64,000 bases of DNA, taken from an uncultured Oscillibacter sp. Its GTDB lineage: Bacteria > Bacillota > Clostridia > Oscillospirales > Oscillospiraceae. The translations under genes were made by a program, and so were the position numbers. Below, piece after piece: positions 16,558 through 24,247 of the stretch. Below the pieces are notes generated by a model that saw nothing but the letters and a program-made list of their open reading frames with translations, was not told where the DNA came from and did not search any database. The stretch spans positions 33,490 to 97,489 of the forward strand of contig CAJUQM010000002.1 of assembly GCA_910588005.1 (NCBI GenBank). Direction: 5' to 3'. The first letter of the stretch is position 1; each line of letters starts with the position of its first letter.

Positions 16558-17292
16558 ATGTTCCAATCGCTGACTGACTGGCTGATTCGCATTGGTCCCC
16601 GCCTGCAAAGGGCTTTCATTGAGGGTGACCGCTGGAGGCTTTACCTCCAGGGTCTGGGCACAACCTTGGAGCTGACTGTCATTGCCCTGATCTTCGGCGT
16701 GCTGCTGGGGCTGGTGGTGGCCGTAATCCGCTCCGCCCACGACCAGCAGCGCCTGGGCCGGAAGAGAAATCCCCTGTTGGGCATTTTAAACGTACTCTGC
16801 CAGATTTACACCACCGTTATTCGAGGCACCCCTATGCTGGTGCAGCTGTTCATCTGGACCTTCGTCATCTTCCCCACCCAGCGCAACAAGGTCTTGGTTG
16901 CCTTCATCGGCCTGGGCGTCAACTCCGGGGCCTATGTGGCGGAGATCATCCGGGGCGGATTGATGAGCGTGGATGCGGGCCAGTCCGAGGCAGGCCGCTC
17001 TCTAGGACTCAATTACTTCGACACCATGCGCTTTATTGTCATCCCACAGGCGTTCAAGAACATTCTGCCATCCCTTGGCAACGAGTTCATTACACTGTTC
17101 AAGGACACCTCTCTGGCCCAGGCTATCGGCGGCGCGGAAATGCTGTACTATGCCAGTACCATCGGCGGCAGGACCTTCGACTATATGCCGCCGCTGATCG
17201 GCATTGCCGTGATGTACTTAAGCGTTGTCATCATCTTCACCTGGCTTCAGGGGAAGCTGGAAAGGAGGCTGCGGGAAAGTGATCGACGTTAA
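16558..17292 (+). CDS. Polar amino acid ABC transporter, permease
   Basis: 244 residues with about five membrane helices. It is a HisMQ-type inner membrane subunit: GLGTTLELTVIALIFGVLLGLVVA at the start of the core, the IRGTPMLVQLF segment, and the coupling (EAA) loop SGAYVAEIIRGGLMSVDAGQSEAGRSLG that contacts the ATPase. AGAGAGGAGG precedes the ATG. Only one permease gene is present, so the membrane part is probably a homodimer. It overlaps the ATPase gene by 14 bases. Confidence 0.93.
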   Translation: MFQSLTDWLIRIGPRLQRAFIEGDRWRLYLQGLGTTLELTVIALIFGVLLGLVVAVIRSAHDQQRLGRKRNPLLGILNVLCQIYTTVIRGTPMLVQLFIWTFVIFPTQRNKVLVAFIGLGVNSGAYVAEIIRGGLMSVDAGQSEAGRSLGLNYFDTMRFIVIPQAFKNILPSLGNEFITLFKDTSLAQAIGGAEMLYYASTIGGRTFDYMPPLIGIAVMYLSVVIIFTWLQGKLERRLRESDRR

Positions 17293-18001
17293 AAACCTCT
17301 CCAAGTCCTTTGGAGATCATTTGGTGTTGAACGATATCTCCCAGCATATTCACTCCGGAGAAAAGGTGGTGGTGATCGGTCCCTCCGGCTCCGGTAAGTC
17401 CACATTTTTGCGGTGCCTGAACCTGTTGGAGACGCCCACCAAGGGGACGATCACGTTTCAGGGCACGGTCATCACCGATCCCAAGGTGAAGATCGACCAG
17501 GTGCGCCAGCAGATGGGCATGGTGTTCCAGCACTTTAACCTGTTTCCCAATATGACCATCCGGAAAAACATCACCCTGGCCCCGGTGCGCACGGGACTGA
17601 TGAAGCAGGAGGAGGCCGACGCCCAGGCGGACGCCCTGCTCCAGCGGGTAGGCCTGACAGACAAGGCGGACGCCTATCCCAGCCAGCTCTCCGGCGGCCA
17701 GAAGCAGCGGGTGGCCATCGTCCGTGCTTTGGCCATGAAGCCCCAGGTCATGCTGTTTGACGAACCGACCTCCGCTCTGGACCCGGAGATGGTGGGCGAA
17801 GTGCTGGACGTGATGAAGGAGCTGGCCCGGGAGGGCATGACCATGGTGGTGGTGACCCACGAGATGGGCTTTGCACGGGAGGTGGGCAGCCGGGTGCTCT
17901 TCATGGCCGATGGGTTGGTACTGGAGGAGGGGACCCCGGAGGCGGTATTCGGCAGTCCCCGGCATCCCCGGCTCCAGGATTTCCTCAGCAAGGTGCTGTA
18001 A
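17279..18001 (+). CDS. Polar amino acid ABC transporter, ATP-binding subunit
   Basis: 240 residues. It has all nucleotide-binding motifs: Walker A GPSGSGKS (near residue 35), Q-loop MVFQHFNLFPN, signature LSGGQKQR, Walker B VMLFDEPTSALD, and the H-loop THE. This is the GlnQ/ArtM type that powers uptake of polar amino acids. The start is GTG at 17279 with AAAGGAGG at 17261-17268 inside the permease gene, which gives a coupled overlap. A bidirectional terminator follows. Confidence 0.95.
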   Translation: MIDVKNLSKSFGDHLVLNDISQHIHSGEKVVVIGPSGSGKSTFLRCLNLLETPTKGTITFQGTVITDPKVKIDQVRQQMGMVFQHFNLFPNMTIRKNITLAPVRTGLMKQEEADAQADALLQRVGLTDKADAYPSQLSGGQKQRVAIVRALAMKPQVMLFDEPTSALDPEMVGEVLDVMKELAREGMTMVVVTHEMGFAREVGSRVLFMADGLVLEEGTPEAVFGSPRHPRLQDFLSKVL

Positions 18002-18008
18002 CAATACG

Positions 18009-18057
18009 AAAAGATCCCTCAGACAGCAGGCGGGACCTGCCGTATGAGGGATCTTTT
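18009..18057. terminator. Bidirectional terminator between the ABC operon and the convergent phosphodiesterase gene
   Basis: AAAAGATCCCTCA (18009-18021) pairs with TGAGGGATCTTTT (18045-18057), and an inner GCAGG/CCTGC extends the stem. T-runs lie at both ends, fitting two converging transcripts. Confidence 0.92.
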
Positions 18058-18062
18058 TTGTC

Positions 18063-18605
18063 TTATCGCAGGGGCTGAAACGGCTCTCCGCTCAGGAGAT
18101 CGTGCCAGGTAAACTCGCCGTCCTCCAGCGTCATGTAGCTGTGGGGGGTGCCTTCCTTGGGCAGGGACAGGGAGCCGGGGTTCAGATAGGTGAAGGCGCC
18201 GCAGTCCCGGTGCACAGGCAGGTGAGTGTGGCCGCACAGGAGAAAATGCCCCGTCCCCAGGGGCGGTGGGTTGTCCGGGCCGTAGTGATGGCCGTGGGTG
18301 GCGAAGATACTGCGGCCGTCTACGGATAAAAAGGCGTACTCCGCCAGCACGGGAAACTCCAGCACCATTTGGTCTACCTCACTGTCACAGTTTCCCCGGA
18401 CGCAGAGCAGATGGTCTTTCACGCCGTTGAGCAGGCCGGTGACGGCCCGGGGATCATACTCCTGGGGAAAATCGTTCCGGGGACCGTGGTAGAGCAGATC
18501 TCCCAGCAGTACCAGCCGGCCTGCCTCTTCACGCCGGAATGCTTCCAGCATTGCCCGGCAGAACCGGGCGGAGCCGTGGAGGTCGGAGGCGATCATCCAT
18601 TTCAT
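18063..18605 (-). CDS. YfcE/MJ0936-family metallophosphodiesterase
   Basis: 180 residues. It carries the calcineurin-like metal-binding motifs in order: SDLHG, GDLLYHGPR, GNCDSEVD, THGHHYG and GHTHLPV, with NPGSLSLPK near the end, the pattern of YfcE-type small phosphodiesterases. It is cytoplasmic and probably acts on small phosphodiesters; the natural substrate is unknown. The ATG at 18605 with AAAGGAGA upstream is preferred to one 30 bases further out. It may be the last gene of the yab block, separated from it by a 247-base spacer with strong hairpins. Confidence 0.9.
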   Translation of the reverse strand: MKWMIASDLHGSARFCRAMLEAFRREEAGRLVLLGDLLYHGPRNDFPQEYDPRAVTGLLNGVKDHLLCVRGNCDSEVDQMVLEFPVLAEYAFLSVDGRSIFATHGHHYGPDNPPPLGTGHFLLCGHTHLPVHRDCGAFTYLNPGSLSLPKEGTPHSYMTLEDGEFTWHDLLSGEPFQPLR

Positions 18606-18636
18606 AGAGCTTTCTCCTTTGTGTTTTGTAGTCAAC

Positions 18637-18849
18637 GGACCTCAAAAAAGCGCATGCGTTTTTTGGGTCCGCCGGCGGACACGAAAAGCGTCCGGCCTGC
18701 GTGAAATCCATGGGACACCGGCAGATATTTTTTCGTGCCGGCACATCATGGATTTTGGCCTGCCGCAGGAAATTATGTTAAAGCTGCGGATCGACGGCGA
18801 AGTGAGAAATTTAAATCCCCGGCGGAGCGTGCCCTGCTGGGGATTTTGA
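18637..18849. repeat. Spacer with three inverted repeats
   Basis: Hairpin 1: GGACC plus a run of As at 18637-18649 pairs with TTTTTTGGGTCC at 18659-18670, around the palindrome CGCATGCG. Hairpin 2: AAATCCATG (18704-18712) pairs with CATGGATTT (18747-18755), with an inner CCGGCA (18718-18723)/TGCCGG (18736-18741). Hairpin 3: AAATCCCC pairs with GGGGATTT near 18814-18847. Hairpin 3 could terminate the upstream S1-domain gene on the minus strand; the other two are unexplained. Confidence 0.6.
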
Positions 18850-18852
18850 GAT

Positions 18853-19320
18853 TTAACGTCTCCGTCGTCCACCCCGTTTGCCGTCCATGCTGCGGTTTAG
18901 GTCCGCCATCTTTCCCTCGGAGGAGGAGAGGAATCGCTTGAGCTTGTCCTCGAAGGCCTGATCTCCGGAGGGCGGCAGAGGCTGCTGTGCGCCCTGGGGG
19001 GAACGGAAATGAGCCGGCGGCTGAGAAGCCGCTGGGCGCGGCGCCGCTCCGCCTGGCCGGGGTCCCCGGGACGCGGGACGCTCCTGGGGAGGCAGGGCTT
19101 TTTTGATGGAGAGATTGATACGGCCTTTCTCCGACGAGAGGACCAAAACCTTCACCGATTGCCCTTCCTGCAAAAAATCGTGTACGTCGTTGACGAAGGT
19201 GTTGGCGATTTCCGAGATATGTACCAACCCGGATTTTCCGCCCTCCAGGGCGATAAACGCGCCAAATTTTGTAATACTGGCTACCTTGCCCTCCAAAATG
19301 CTCCCAACCTGAGGCTCCAT
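18853..19320 (-). CDS. S1 RNA-binding domain protein, YabR-like
   Basis: 155 residues. An S1 domain fills residues 1-75 (GSILEGKVASITKFGAFIAL, GLVHISEIA, the VLVLSSEKGRINLSIKKA end). The rest is a low-complexity Pro/Ala/Arg/Gln region and a final RGGRRRR basic tail, suggesting RNA or ribosome contact. The ATG at 19320 has AAGGAG eleven bases upstream; the frame is open further but without homology. In Bacillus, yabR follows divIC as here. YabR/CvfD-type proteins are small S1 proteins linked to ribosomes and stress; the precise role here is unknown. Confidence 0.88.
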   Translation of the reverse strand: MEPQVGSILEGKVASITKFGAFIALEGGKSGLVHISEIANTFVNDVHDFLQEGQSVKVLVLSSEKGRINLSIKKALPPQERPASRGPRPGGAAPRPAASQPPAHFRSPQGAQQPLPPSGDQAFEDKLKRFLSSSEGKMADLNRSMDGKRGGRRRR

Positions 19321-19513
19321 ACGGCTATTTTTTTCTCCTTCCAAAGATTTTATCAACACACAGCAGATTTGCCGGCAAGGGACGGCGCGGGATTGGGGAC
19401 ATATCGCCTGCCGCCAAGCGCCCCTTTTTTCTTGCCGGTCTTTCATATGAAAAGAATCGGCCGGCCCGTGGCACGGAGAGGTCTTTCCACTCTCCCCTTT
19501 TGCCCGGCGCCGG

Positions 19514-19825
19514 TCAATTCACTCCATCGCAAAGTACGTACTCGCCGGGAAAGACCATGCCCAGTTCATTCCGGGCAATCTCCTCCATCTTCTCCTGGGT
19601 GCCGCCCGCCGCGAGATCGGCGGACAGGGCCTCATTTTCCTGGCGTTTGGCTTCTACCTGAGCGGCGAGAAGGTCTCTTTCCATCTGCGCGGCGACCACT
19701 TGGCTTTGGAGGCGGTACAGCTGCCAGCCGATGCCCAGCAGCAGCGCCAGCAGCAGAATTTTGGTCAGAGGGCCGGTGCGCACCATGCGGCGCTTTTCCT
19801 TTGCCGCCCGCTTTTTCTTTGCCAC
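19514..19825 (-). CDS. divIC: Septum formation initiator protein (DivIC/FtsB family)
   Basis: 103 residues. A short basic cytoplasmic end (AKKKRAAKEKRR) precedes one membrane helix (ILLLALLLGIGWQLY), then an extracellular heptad-like coiled coil (Q..VVAAQMERDLLAAQVEAKRQENEAL) and the family's closing region with ARNELGMVFPGE. It would join the FtsL/DivIB (FtsQ) divisome complex at the septum. The start is GTG with GGGGAGG eight bases upstream. Its position after yabP-yabQ is the conserved Firmicutes order. The whole 5' part overlaps the yabQ reading frame. Confidence 0.93.
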   Translation of the reverse strand: MAKKKRAAKEKRRMVRTGPLTKILLLALLLGIGWQLYRLQSQVVAAQMERDLLAAQVEAKRQENEALSADLAAGGTQEKMEEIARNELGMVFPGEYVLCDGVN

Positions 19826-20288
19826 GTCTGCCGCCTCCCCTCTGTAAAGAATGTCTCCATCCGCTTTGTCTTATTGTATAGCATTTCCGCCGAAAATAAA
19901 AGAGCTTTTTTCCGTAAAGCGCAATTTTTTTGCAAAAATTTTTCCACCATAGAACAGGCAGGGACAGCAGATGTGCCAAATAGGCCAATGTGTCCGTCCA
20001 AAAGGCCCATATGGGCCGCAAAAGCTCTGAAAATACGCAGAAAAATAAAATCGCGCCGCCCAGTGCTCCCAAGACCACAAACCCCCGAAGCTCCCCCTCC
20101 GCTCCCCGAAGGAGAAAGAGAAATATGGCAACTCCGGTCAAGAGGCAGTACAGGGCGTCCAAAACCCCTGTCAGCCGGGGAAGCCGCAAGCGGAAAGGGC
20201 GCAGTAAATCGTACACCAGCCCGGCGCAGAAACCCAGCAGAATCGACTGCCCAAACACCAGCAGCTGATGGGAAAATTGGCTCTCCAT
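19632..20288 (-). CDS. yabQ: Spore cortex biosynthesis protein YabQ, with an abnormal C-terminal extension
   Basis: 218 residues as read. The first ~140 residues are YabQ-like: an N-terminal FGQSILLGFCAGLVYDLLRPFR segment, several membrane helices (VLDALYCLLTGVAIFLFLL, VVLGALGGAILFFCVFSELL) and a basic end KKLFYFRRKCYTIRQ. YabQ is needed for spore cortex and is placed in the forespore outer membrane by the mother cell. From about residue 145 the frame runs through the divIC coding region out of frame for 194 bases and yields a low-complexity Arg/Gly/Pro tail. Either the normal stop has been lost or there is a frameshift near 19870. The ATG lies five bases after the yabP stop. Confidence 0.82.
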   Translation of the reverse strand: MESQFSHQLLVFGQSILLGFCAGLVYDLLRPFRLRLPRLTGVLDALYCLLTGVAIFLFLLRGAEGELRGFVVLGALGGAILFFCVFSELLRPIWAFWTDTLAYLAHLLSLPVLWWKNFCKKIALYGKKLFYFRRKCYTIRQSGWRHSLQRGGGRRGKEKAGGKGKAPHGAHRPSDQNSAAGAAAGHRLAAVPPPKPSGRRADGKRPSRRSGRSQTPGK

Positions 20289-20293
20289 AGGCC

Positions 20294-20575
20294 CTATCCG
20301 AAGAGGCGGCTGAAAAATCCGCCCCGGCTGGGACCGTCGTCCTCATAGGATACAGAGTCCACCCGGCCGTCCACGTGAAGCTCTCCGCCGTCCAAGGACA
20401 GCTTTCCAATATGCAGGTCCTCCCCTGTGATTACCAGCGTCCCGGCGGAGGTAGACATGATGATGCCTGTCTCATCAAAGCGCTCCACATCCTCCACGCC
20501 GGAGACCATCAAGCGCTCCCTGCCCACCAGCTCCAGGCGGTGGGCGGTCTGGGGCATGGAATTGTAATCGTTCAT
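20294..20575 (-). CDS. yabP: Sporulation protein YabP
   Basis: 93 residues, a YabP/YqfC-family protein: the HRLELVGRERLMVSGVEDVERFDETGI beginning, the TSAGTLVITGEDLHIGKLSLDGGELHVDG core of repeated beta turns, and an acidic-to-aromatic end (GGFFSRLFG). YabP is a mother-cell protein required for cortex and spore maturation, acting with YabQ encoded directly downstream. GGGAGGA precedes the ATG, and a promoter matching the sigma-E consensus lies just upstream, so expression in the mother cell is expected. Confidence 0.93.
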   Translation of the reverse strand: MNDYNSMPQTAHRLELVGRERLMVSGVEDVERFDETGIIMSTSAGTLVITGEDLHIGKLSLDGGELHVDGRVDSVSYEDDGPSRGGFFSRLFG

Positions 20576-20596
20576 ACGGCATTCCTCCCTGTCCCC

Positions 20597-20625
20597 ACTA
20601 TATGGGAGGAGGCAGGAAAATATGA
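20597..20625 (-). promoter_or_regulatory. Candidate sigma-E (mother cell) promoter for yabP-yabQ
   Basis: On the minus strand TCATATT (20619-20625) fits the sigma-E -35 consensus KMATATT. After exactly 14 bases, CATATAGT (20597-20604) matches six of eight positions of the -10 consensus CATACAMT. The start would fall about 15 bases before the yabP ATG. In Bacillus yabP is sigma-E dependent, which agrees. Confidence 0.8.
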
Positions 20626-20638
20626 CAGCTCCGCAGTG

Positions 20639-20884
20639 TTAACGTCCAATCTCCCGGTACAGCGTTGCGGCGTCCGCTTGGCGGACAGTCTCCTGGACGG
20701 AGAGCACCTCCACAGTGACGGTCCGTACGCCGAAGCGCAGAGAGATCTGGTCGCCCGCTTTTACATCGTAAGAGGCGCGGGCCGGTTTTCCGTTGACGGT
20801 GACCAATCCGTTGTCGCAGGCCTCGTTGGCCACAGTCCGCCGCTTGATGAGCCGTGAGACCTTCAAGTATTTATCCAGTCGCAT
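20639..20884 (-). CDS. rqcP: S4-domain ribosome-associated quality control protein RqcP (YabO)
   Basis: 81 residues, the normal size. The S4 RNA-binding fold is plain: MRLDKYLKVSRLIKRRTVA, then ACDNGLVTVNG, KPARASYDVKAGD and a closing beta region. RqcP binds the stalled 50S subunit with RqcH and helps Ala-tailing of blocked nascent chains. Its position between mazG/hup and yabP is the conserved Bacillus order (yabN-yabO-yabP). GGAGG lies seven bases before the ATG. Confidence 0.93.
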   Translation of the reverse strand: MRLDKYLKVSRLIKRRTVANEACDNGLVTVNGKPARASYDVKAGDQISLRFGVRTVTVEVLSVQETVRQADAATLYREIGR

Positions 20885-21048
20885 AAAAAGTCCTCCACAA
20901 AGAACCGCCGGCACATCCCCCACCGGCAGCAATTCCAACCCCGAACTCCGCAAGTGCTGGGGAAAAGAGCCGGAGAAAAAATTTGAATCATTTTTGCCGC
21001 GGCGTGCGCATGTTAAACAGGTCTTGATCCGCCCTCCCAAGGGCAAAC

Positions 21049-21074
21049 ACACCAGTGACCGAAGTCACTGGTGT
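21049..21074 (-). terminator. Hairpin with TTCG tetraloop downstream of hup
   Basis: ACACCAGTGAC pairs with GTCACTGGTGT, 11 bp around TTCG on the minus strand, followed by only a short GTTTG. It probably ends or reduces transcription of the abundant HU message before rqcP. The rest of the 279-base gap between rqcP and hup shows nothing recognisable. Confidence 0.75.
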
Positions 21075-21163
21075 TGAGATCTTTCCCGATGGGTGTGCCT
21101 GTCCTCTGTCCGCCCCCAGACCCAAGGGAAAAGAGCAGATCAAGGAGAGGCACAGGCTCCGCT

Positions 21164-21439
21164 TTACTTAGAAATAGTGTCCTTCAGCAGCTTGCCGGCC
21201 TTAAACACGGGAAGCACGGTGGCGGGGATCTCAATTTCCTCTTTGGTCCGGGGATTACGGCCAATGCGGGCGGCGCGTTTTTTGACCTCAAAAGAGCCAA
21301 AACCCACCAGCTGCACCTTGTCACCCTGCCTCAGAGCCTCGGTGATGGTGTCCAACATAGCGGAGATCACTGCCTCGGTGTCCTTTTTGGATACGTCGGC
21401 AGAAGCGGCGACAGCATTGATAAGTTCAGCTTTGTTCAT
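21164..21439 (-). CDS. hup: HU-family nucleoid protein
   Basis: 91 residues. It is a typical HU: MNKAELINAVA start, the KVQLVGFGSFEVKKRAAR saddle, the GRNPRTKEEIEIPA arm that wraps DNA, and the VPVFKAGKLLKD end. It binds and bends DNA as a dimer and compacts the nucleoid. GGAGGA precedes the ATG. It sits between mazG and rqcP, an arrangement found in clostridia but not in Bacillus. Confidence 0.96.
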   Translation of the reverse strand: MNKAELINAVAASADVSKKDTEAVISAMLDTITEALRQGDKVQLVGFGSFEVKKRAARIGRNPRTKEEIEIPATVLPVFKAGKLLKDTISK

Positions 21440-21497
21440 GGGTGAATCCTCCTAAAAATCTTTGGTATTTCCAATTTATTTCTTAACGCAAATGCGA

Positions 21498-22298
21498 TTA
21501 AGACGGTTTCTTCGCGGCTCTCCACAGAGCCGCCAGCTCCTCCTCGGTGTGTTCCGCCAGGGGCTTGTCCGCCGCCTCCTCCACGCGGCGGAACCGGGCG
21601 TCAAACTTGTCGCAGGCCATGTGCAGAGCCTCCTCCGGATCCACGCCGGACATCTGCGCGATTTTGGCGGTGATGAAAAGCAGATCGCCCAGCTCCTCCT
21701 GTATGCCGTGGGGCAGGTCTGCGGGTCCACCGGATTCCAGCGCCTGGCGAAGCTCTCCCGCCTCTTCTTCCAGCTTGTCCATAGCGCGGAGAACGTGGGA
21801 CCAGTTAAAACCGGCCTTGGCGGTTTTAGAGACGACCTTTTCCGCTCTCCACAGGGCGGGCAGCGTATGCGGGACGGATTCAATGGCGTCTGCAGTGGAG
21901 CGCTGGCCCTTCTCTGTCCGCTTCAAAGCCTCCCAATTGACGAGGACTTCCTCGGTAGTGTCCGCCCGGGTGGCGCCGAAGACATGGGGATGGCGGTATA
22001 CCAGCTTTTGGGCCACGCCGTCTACCACGTCGTCCATGGTAAAGCGGCCCTGCTCCGCCTCGATTTGAGCATGAAGAGCCACCTGCATCAGAAGATCCCC
22101 AAGCTCTTCGCACATGGCATGGGGGTCATCCCGGTCCAGGGCGTCTAAAACCTCATAGGTCTCCTCCAGAAAATTCCGGCGAATAGAGCTGTGGGTTTGT
22201 TCCCGGTCCCAGGGACATCCGCCAGGACTGCGGAGAAGCCTGGTGATCTCCAGGAAATCCTCCCATCCGTAGCGGCCTTTACATTGAAAATCTACCAT
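21498..22298 (-). CDS. mazG: Nucleoside triphosphate pyrophosphohydrolase MazG (YabN-like)
   Basis: 266 residues. Both MazG halves are visible: the first with LRSPGGCPWDREQTH, EETYEVLDAL and EELGDLLMQVALHAQI, the second with KLEEEAGELRQAL and EELGDLLFITAKIA. The EExxE...ExxD residues bind magnesium and hydrolyse dNTPs or NTPs to monophosphates, removing damaged nucleotides. The N-terminal tetrapyrrole-methylase domain fused to MazG in Bacillus YabN is missing. The gene ends 58 bases before hup. Confidence 0.94.
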   Translation of the reverse strand: MVDFQCKGRYGWEDFLEITRLLRSPGGCPWDREQTHSSIRRNFLEETYEVLDALDRDDPHAMCEELGDLLMQVALHAQIEAEQGRFTMDDVVDGVAQKLVYRHPHVFGATRADTTEEVLVNWEALKRTEKGQRSTADAIESVPHTLPALWRAEKVVSKTAKAGFNWSHVLRAMDKLEEEAGELRQALESGGPADLPHGIQEELGDLLFITAKIAQMSGVDPEEALHMACDKFDARFRRVEEAADKPLAEHTEEELAALWRAAKKPS

Positions 22299-22387
22299 AG
22301 ATTGCCCACCTTTGCAAGTTTTTTTAAATGAAGCAACAAATGTTTCTCTTTTGTTTCGAAAAAAGTTTTAAGAAAAACGATTGCGCC

Positions 22388-24055
22388 TCACTTTAAACGC
22401 AGCAGCCGCACCAGGGTTTCCCCGTGGGGGATGGAGCGCACGTCCTCGGCCCGCAGAATGCGCAGGGCAATTACCAAAACGGCATATACCGCAACGCCCG
22501 CCAGAATCCCCGCCATGACGGCGGCGGCGTTGGCGCCGTAGGCGGAATGACCGGCGGCGAGACCCCGGTTTACAAAGCCGTACACCGCCCAGGCTGCCCC
22601 GCCCATTGCGGCAGATGCTGCAGCGGGCTTTAAAAACAGCTGGAGATAGCGGGGCTTTTTCATTGAATATTTCCAGACAAAGAACAGGTTTAATCCCACA
22701 ATGACCAGATAGCAGCACAGGGTGGAAACCGGTGCGCCGTGAATATTGATATCAGGATTCCCCACCAGGATGTAATTCATCACAATTTTGGTAATTCCGC
22801 CGGCCACCACGGTGAAAATCGGCAGCTTCTCCTTGCCATAGGTCTGCAAAATAGCATTGGTCAAAATCATCAGACAGATGAAGATCAGGGCGACGCCTAA
22901 AATTTGCAGGTGAGGTCCCGCCGCGATGGCGTCCTCCTGACGGCTGGGGAGGATCAGGCGCATAATGGGGGTGGACAATGCGGAGAGTCCTACGCCGGCC
23001 GGGATTGCCAGCACAGCGATAAGCCGGAAAGAGGAGGAGACAATGCGGTCAGCGCGGATGGTATCCCGCTGAGTGATGGCAGCTGCGGCAAAGGGAATCA
23101 GGCTCATGGTGACGGGATAGACGAAGGAGGCCACCATGTTGGGCATGTCCATGGCCATGCGGTATTGGCCGTTTAACAGGGCGGCCTCGTTTTCCGTCAG
23201 CAGCAGGGCGCTTTGGAGCCGTCCCATGACAATTTTTGTGTCAATGAGGTTGATAATGCCCAGAGCTGAGTTGCCCAGGGTGATGGGAATGCCGATGGCC
23301 AGCACTTGGCGAAGAATGGCGCCGCCGCTGGAGGGGACGTCTGGGGACCTGGTCCGGTTCCGGTGGGTCAGCAGGTAAAAGACCAGGAAGCACACGGAGA
23401 GAATGGTGCCTGCGGTGACGCCGAAGATGGCTCCGGCGGCCACGTTGGCCATGCTCTCCGCCTCCATCAGCCGTCCGGCCTCCTCCGTGGCGGCGGCCTG
23501 CACCGCGCTCTGACTCAGGCGCAGAATGTACCAGGCCAGGGGCAGTCCGATCCCAACCTTGCACAGTGCCTCCAGGACTTGGCTGACAGCGGTGGGGGTC
23601 ATGTTTCCCTGGCCCTGGGTATAGCCCCGCATACAGGCCAGCAGGCACACGCAGAATACCGCGGGGGCCAGGGCGCGGATGGCCTGGGCCGCCATTGGGT
23701 TTTCCTCAAAGGCGGCCAGCTGGCCGGCACCAAAGAACATCAAAAGAGAGGCCGTCAGCCCCAGGGCAAAGAACAGCCAGATGGCGGTGCGGAAGATCTT
23801 CCGCTTCTCGTTCTCGCGGCCCTGGGCGTGGGCTTGGCTGGTAAGTTTGGAGATGGCCAGGGGCAGGCCCGCCGTAGCGAAGATGTTTAAGAAGTTGTAA
23901 ATCAGATAGGCGGTGTCGAAGTACGTTTTGCCTACGCTGCCCAGAATGTTGTTCAGCGGCAGTTTGTAGACCGCGCCGATGAGCTTGACAACGACCACGG
24001 CGGAGGCCAGAATGGCAGCGCCGCCCATAAAGGATTGCTTTTTTTCTTTCGACAT
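22388..24055 (-). CDS. SpoVB/YabM-type MATE-fold polysaccharide flippase
   Basis: 555 residues with about 14 membrane helices. It belongs to the MVF/PST exporter family (SpoVB, MurJ-like, YabM): GGAAILASAVVVVKLIGAVYKLPL N-terminus, GKTYFDTAYLIYNFLNIFATAGLPLAISKL, and YVxxGxP-like central helices. Relatives flip lipid-linked peptidoglycan or polysaccharide precursors; as the first gene of the yabM-yabR block it is the YabM/SpoVB counterpart and probably serves spore cortex or envelope synthesis. The ATG has no close strong Shine-Dalgarno, but family homology begins within a few residues. Confidence 0.9.
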   Translation of the reverse strand: MSKEKKQSFMGGAAILASAVVVVKLIGAVYKLPLNNILGSVGKTYFDTAYLIYNFLNIFATAGLPLAISKLTSQAHAQGRENEKRKIFRTAIWLFFALGLTASLLMFFGAGQLAAFEENPMAAQAIRALAPAVFCVCLLACMRGYTQGQGNMTPTAVSQVLEALCKVGIGLPLAWYILRLSQSAVQAAATEEAGRLMEAESMANVAAGAIFGVTAGTILSVCFLVFYLLTHRNRTRSPDVPSSGGAILRQVLAIGIPITLGNSALGIINLIDTKIVMGRLQSALLLTENEAALLNGQYRMAMDMPNMVASFVYPVTMSLIPFAAAAITQRDTIRADRIVSSSFRLIAVLAIPAGVGLSALSTPIMRLILPSRQEDAIAAGPHLQILGVALIFICLMILTNAILQTYGKEKLPIFTVVAGGITKIVMNYILVGNPDINIHGAPVSTLCCYLVIVGLNLFFVWKYSMKKPRYLQLFLKPAAASAAMGGAAWAVYGFVNRGLAAGHSAYGANAAAVMAGILAGVAVYAVLVIALRILRAEDVRSIPHGETLVRLLRLK

Positions 24056-24159
24056 GAAAAAAGTACCTCGGATTTCTCAAAAAGGATGGGCGGACTCCGC
24101 CGGTTCCAAATCTCAAATATGAAAAGCAAAAGCGGCAGCGGAAAAAGAGTTTTTTTTGA

Positions 24160-24191
24160 GCGGTCTCCGCAGCCGTAGGTACGGAGACCGC
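24160..24191 (-). terminator. Stable hairpin downstream of the purine nucleoside phosphorylase gene
   Basis: GCGGTCTCCG (24160-24169) pairs perfectly with CGGAGACCGC (24182-24191). On the minus strand an A-run, not a U-run, follows, so it is an atypical terminator or an RNA 3' stabilising element. Confidence 0.5.
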
Positions 24192-24247
24192 ACTTTGCCG
24201 GTTTGCGGAGGCCGCTGCCCTAGTATCCTATTGCGGGCTGAAGCGGT

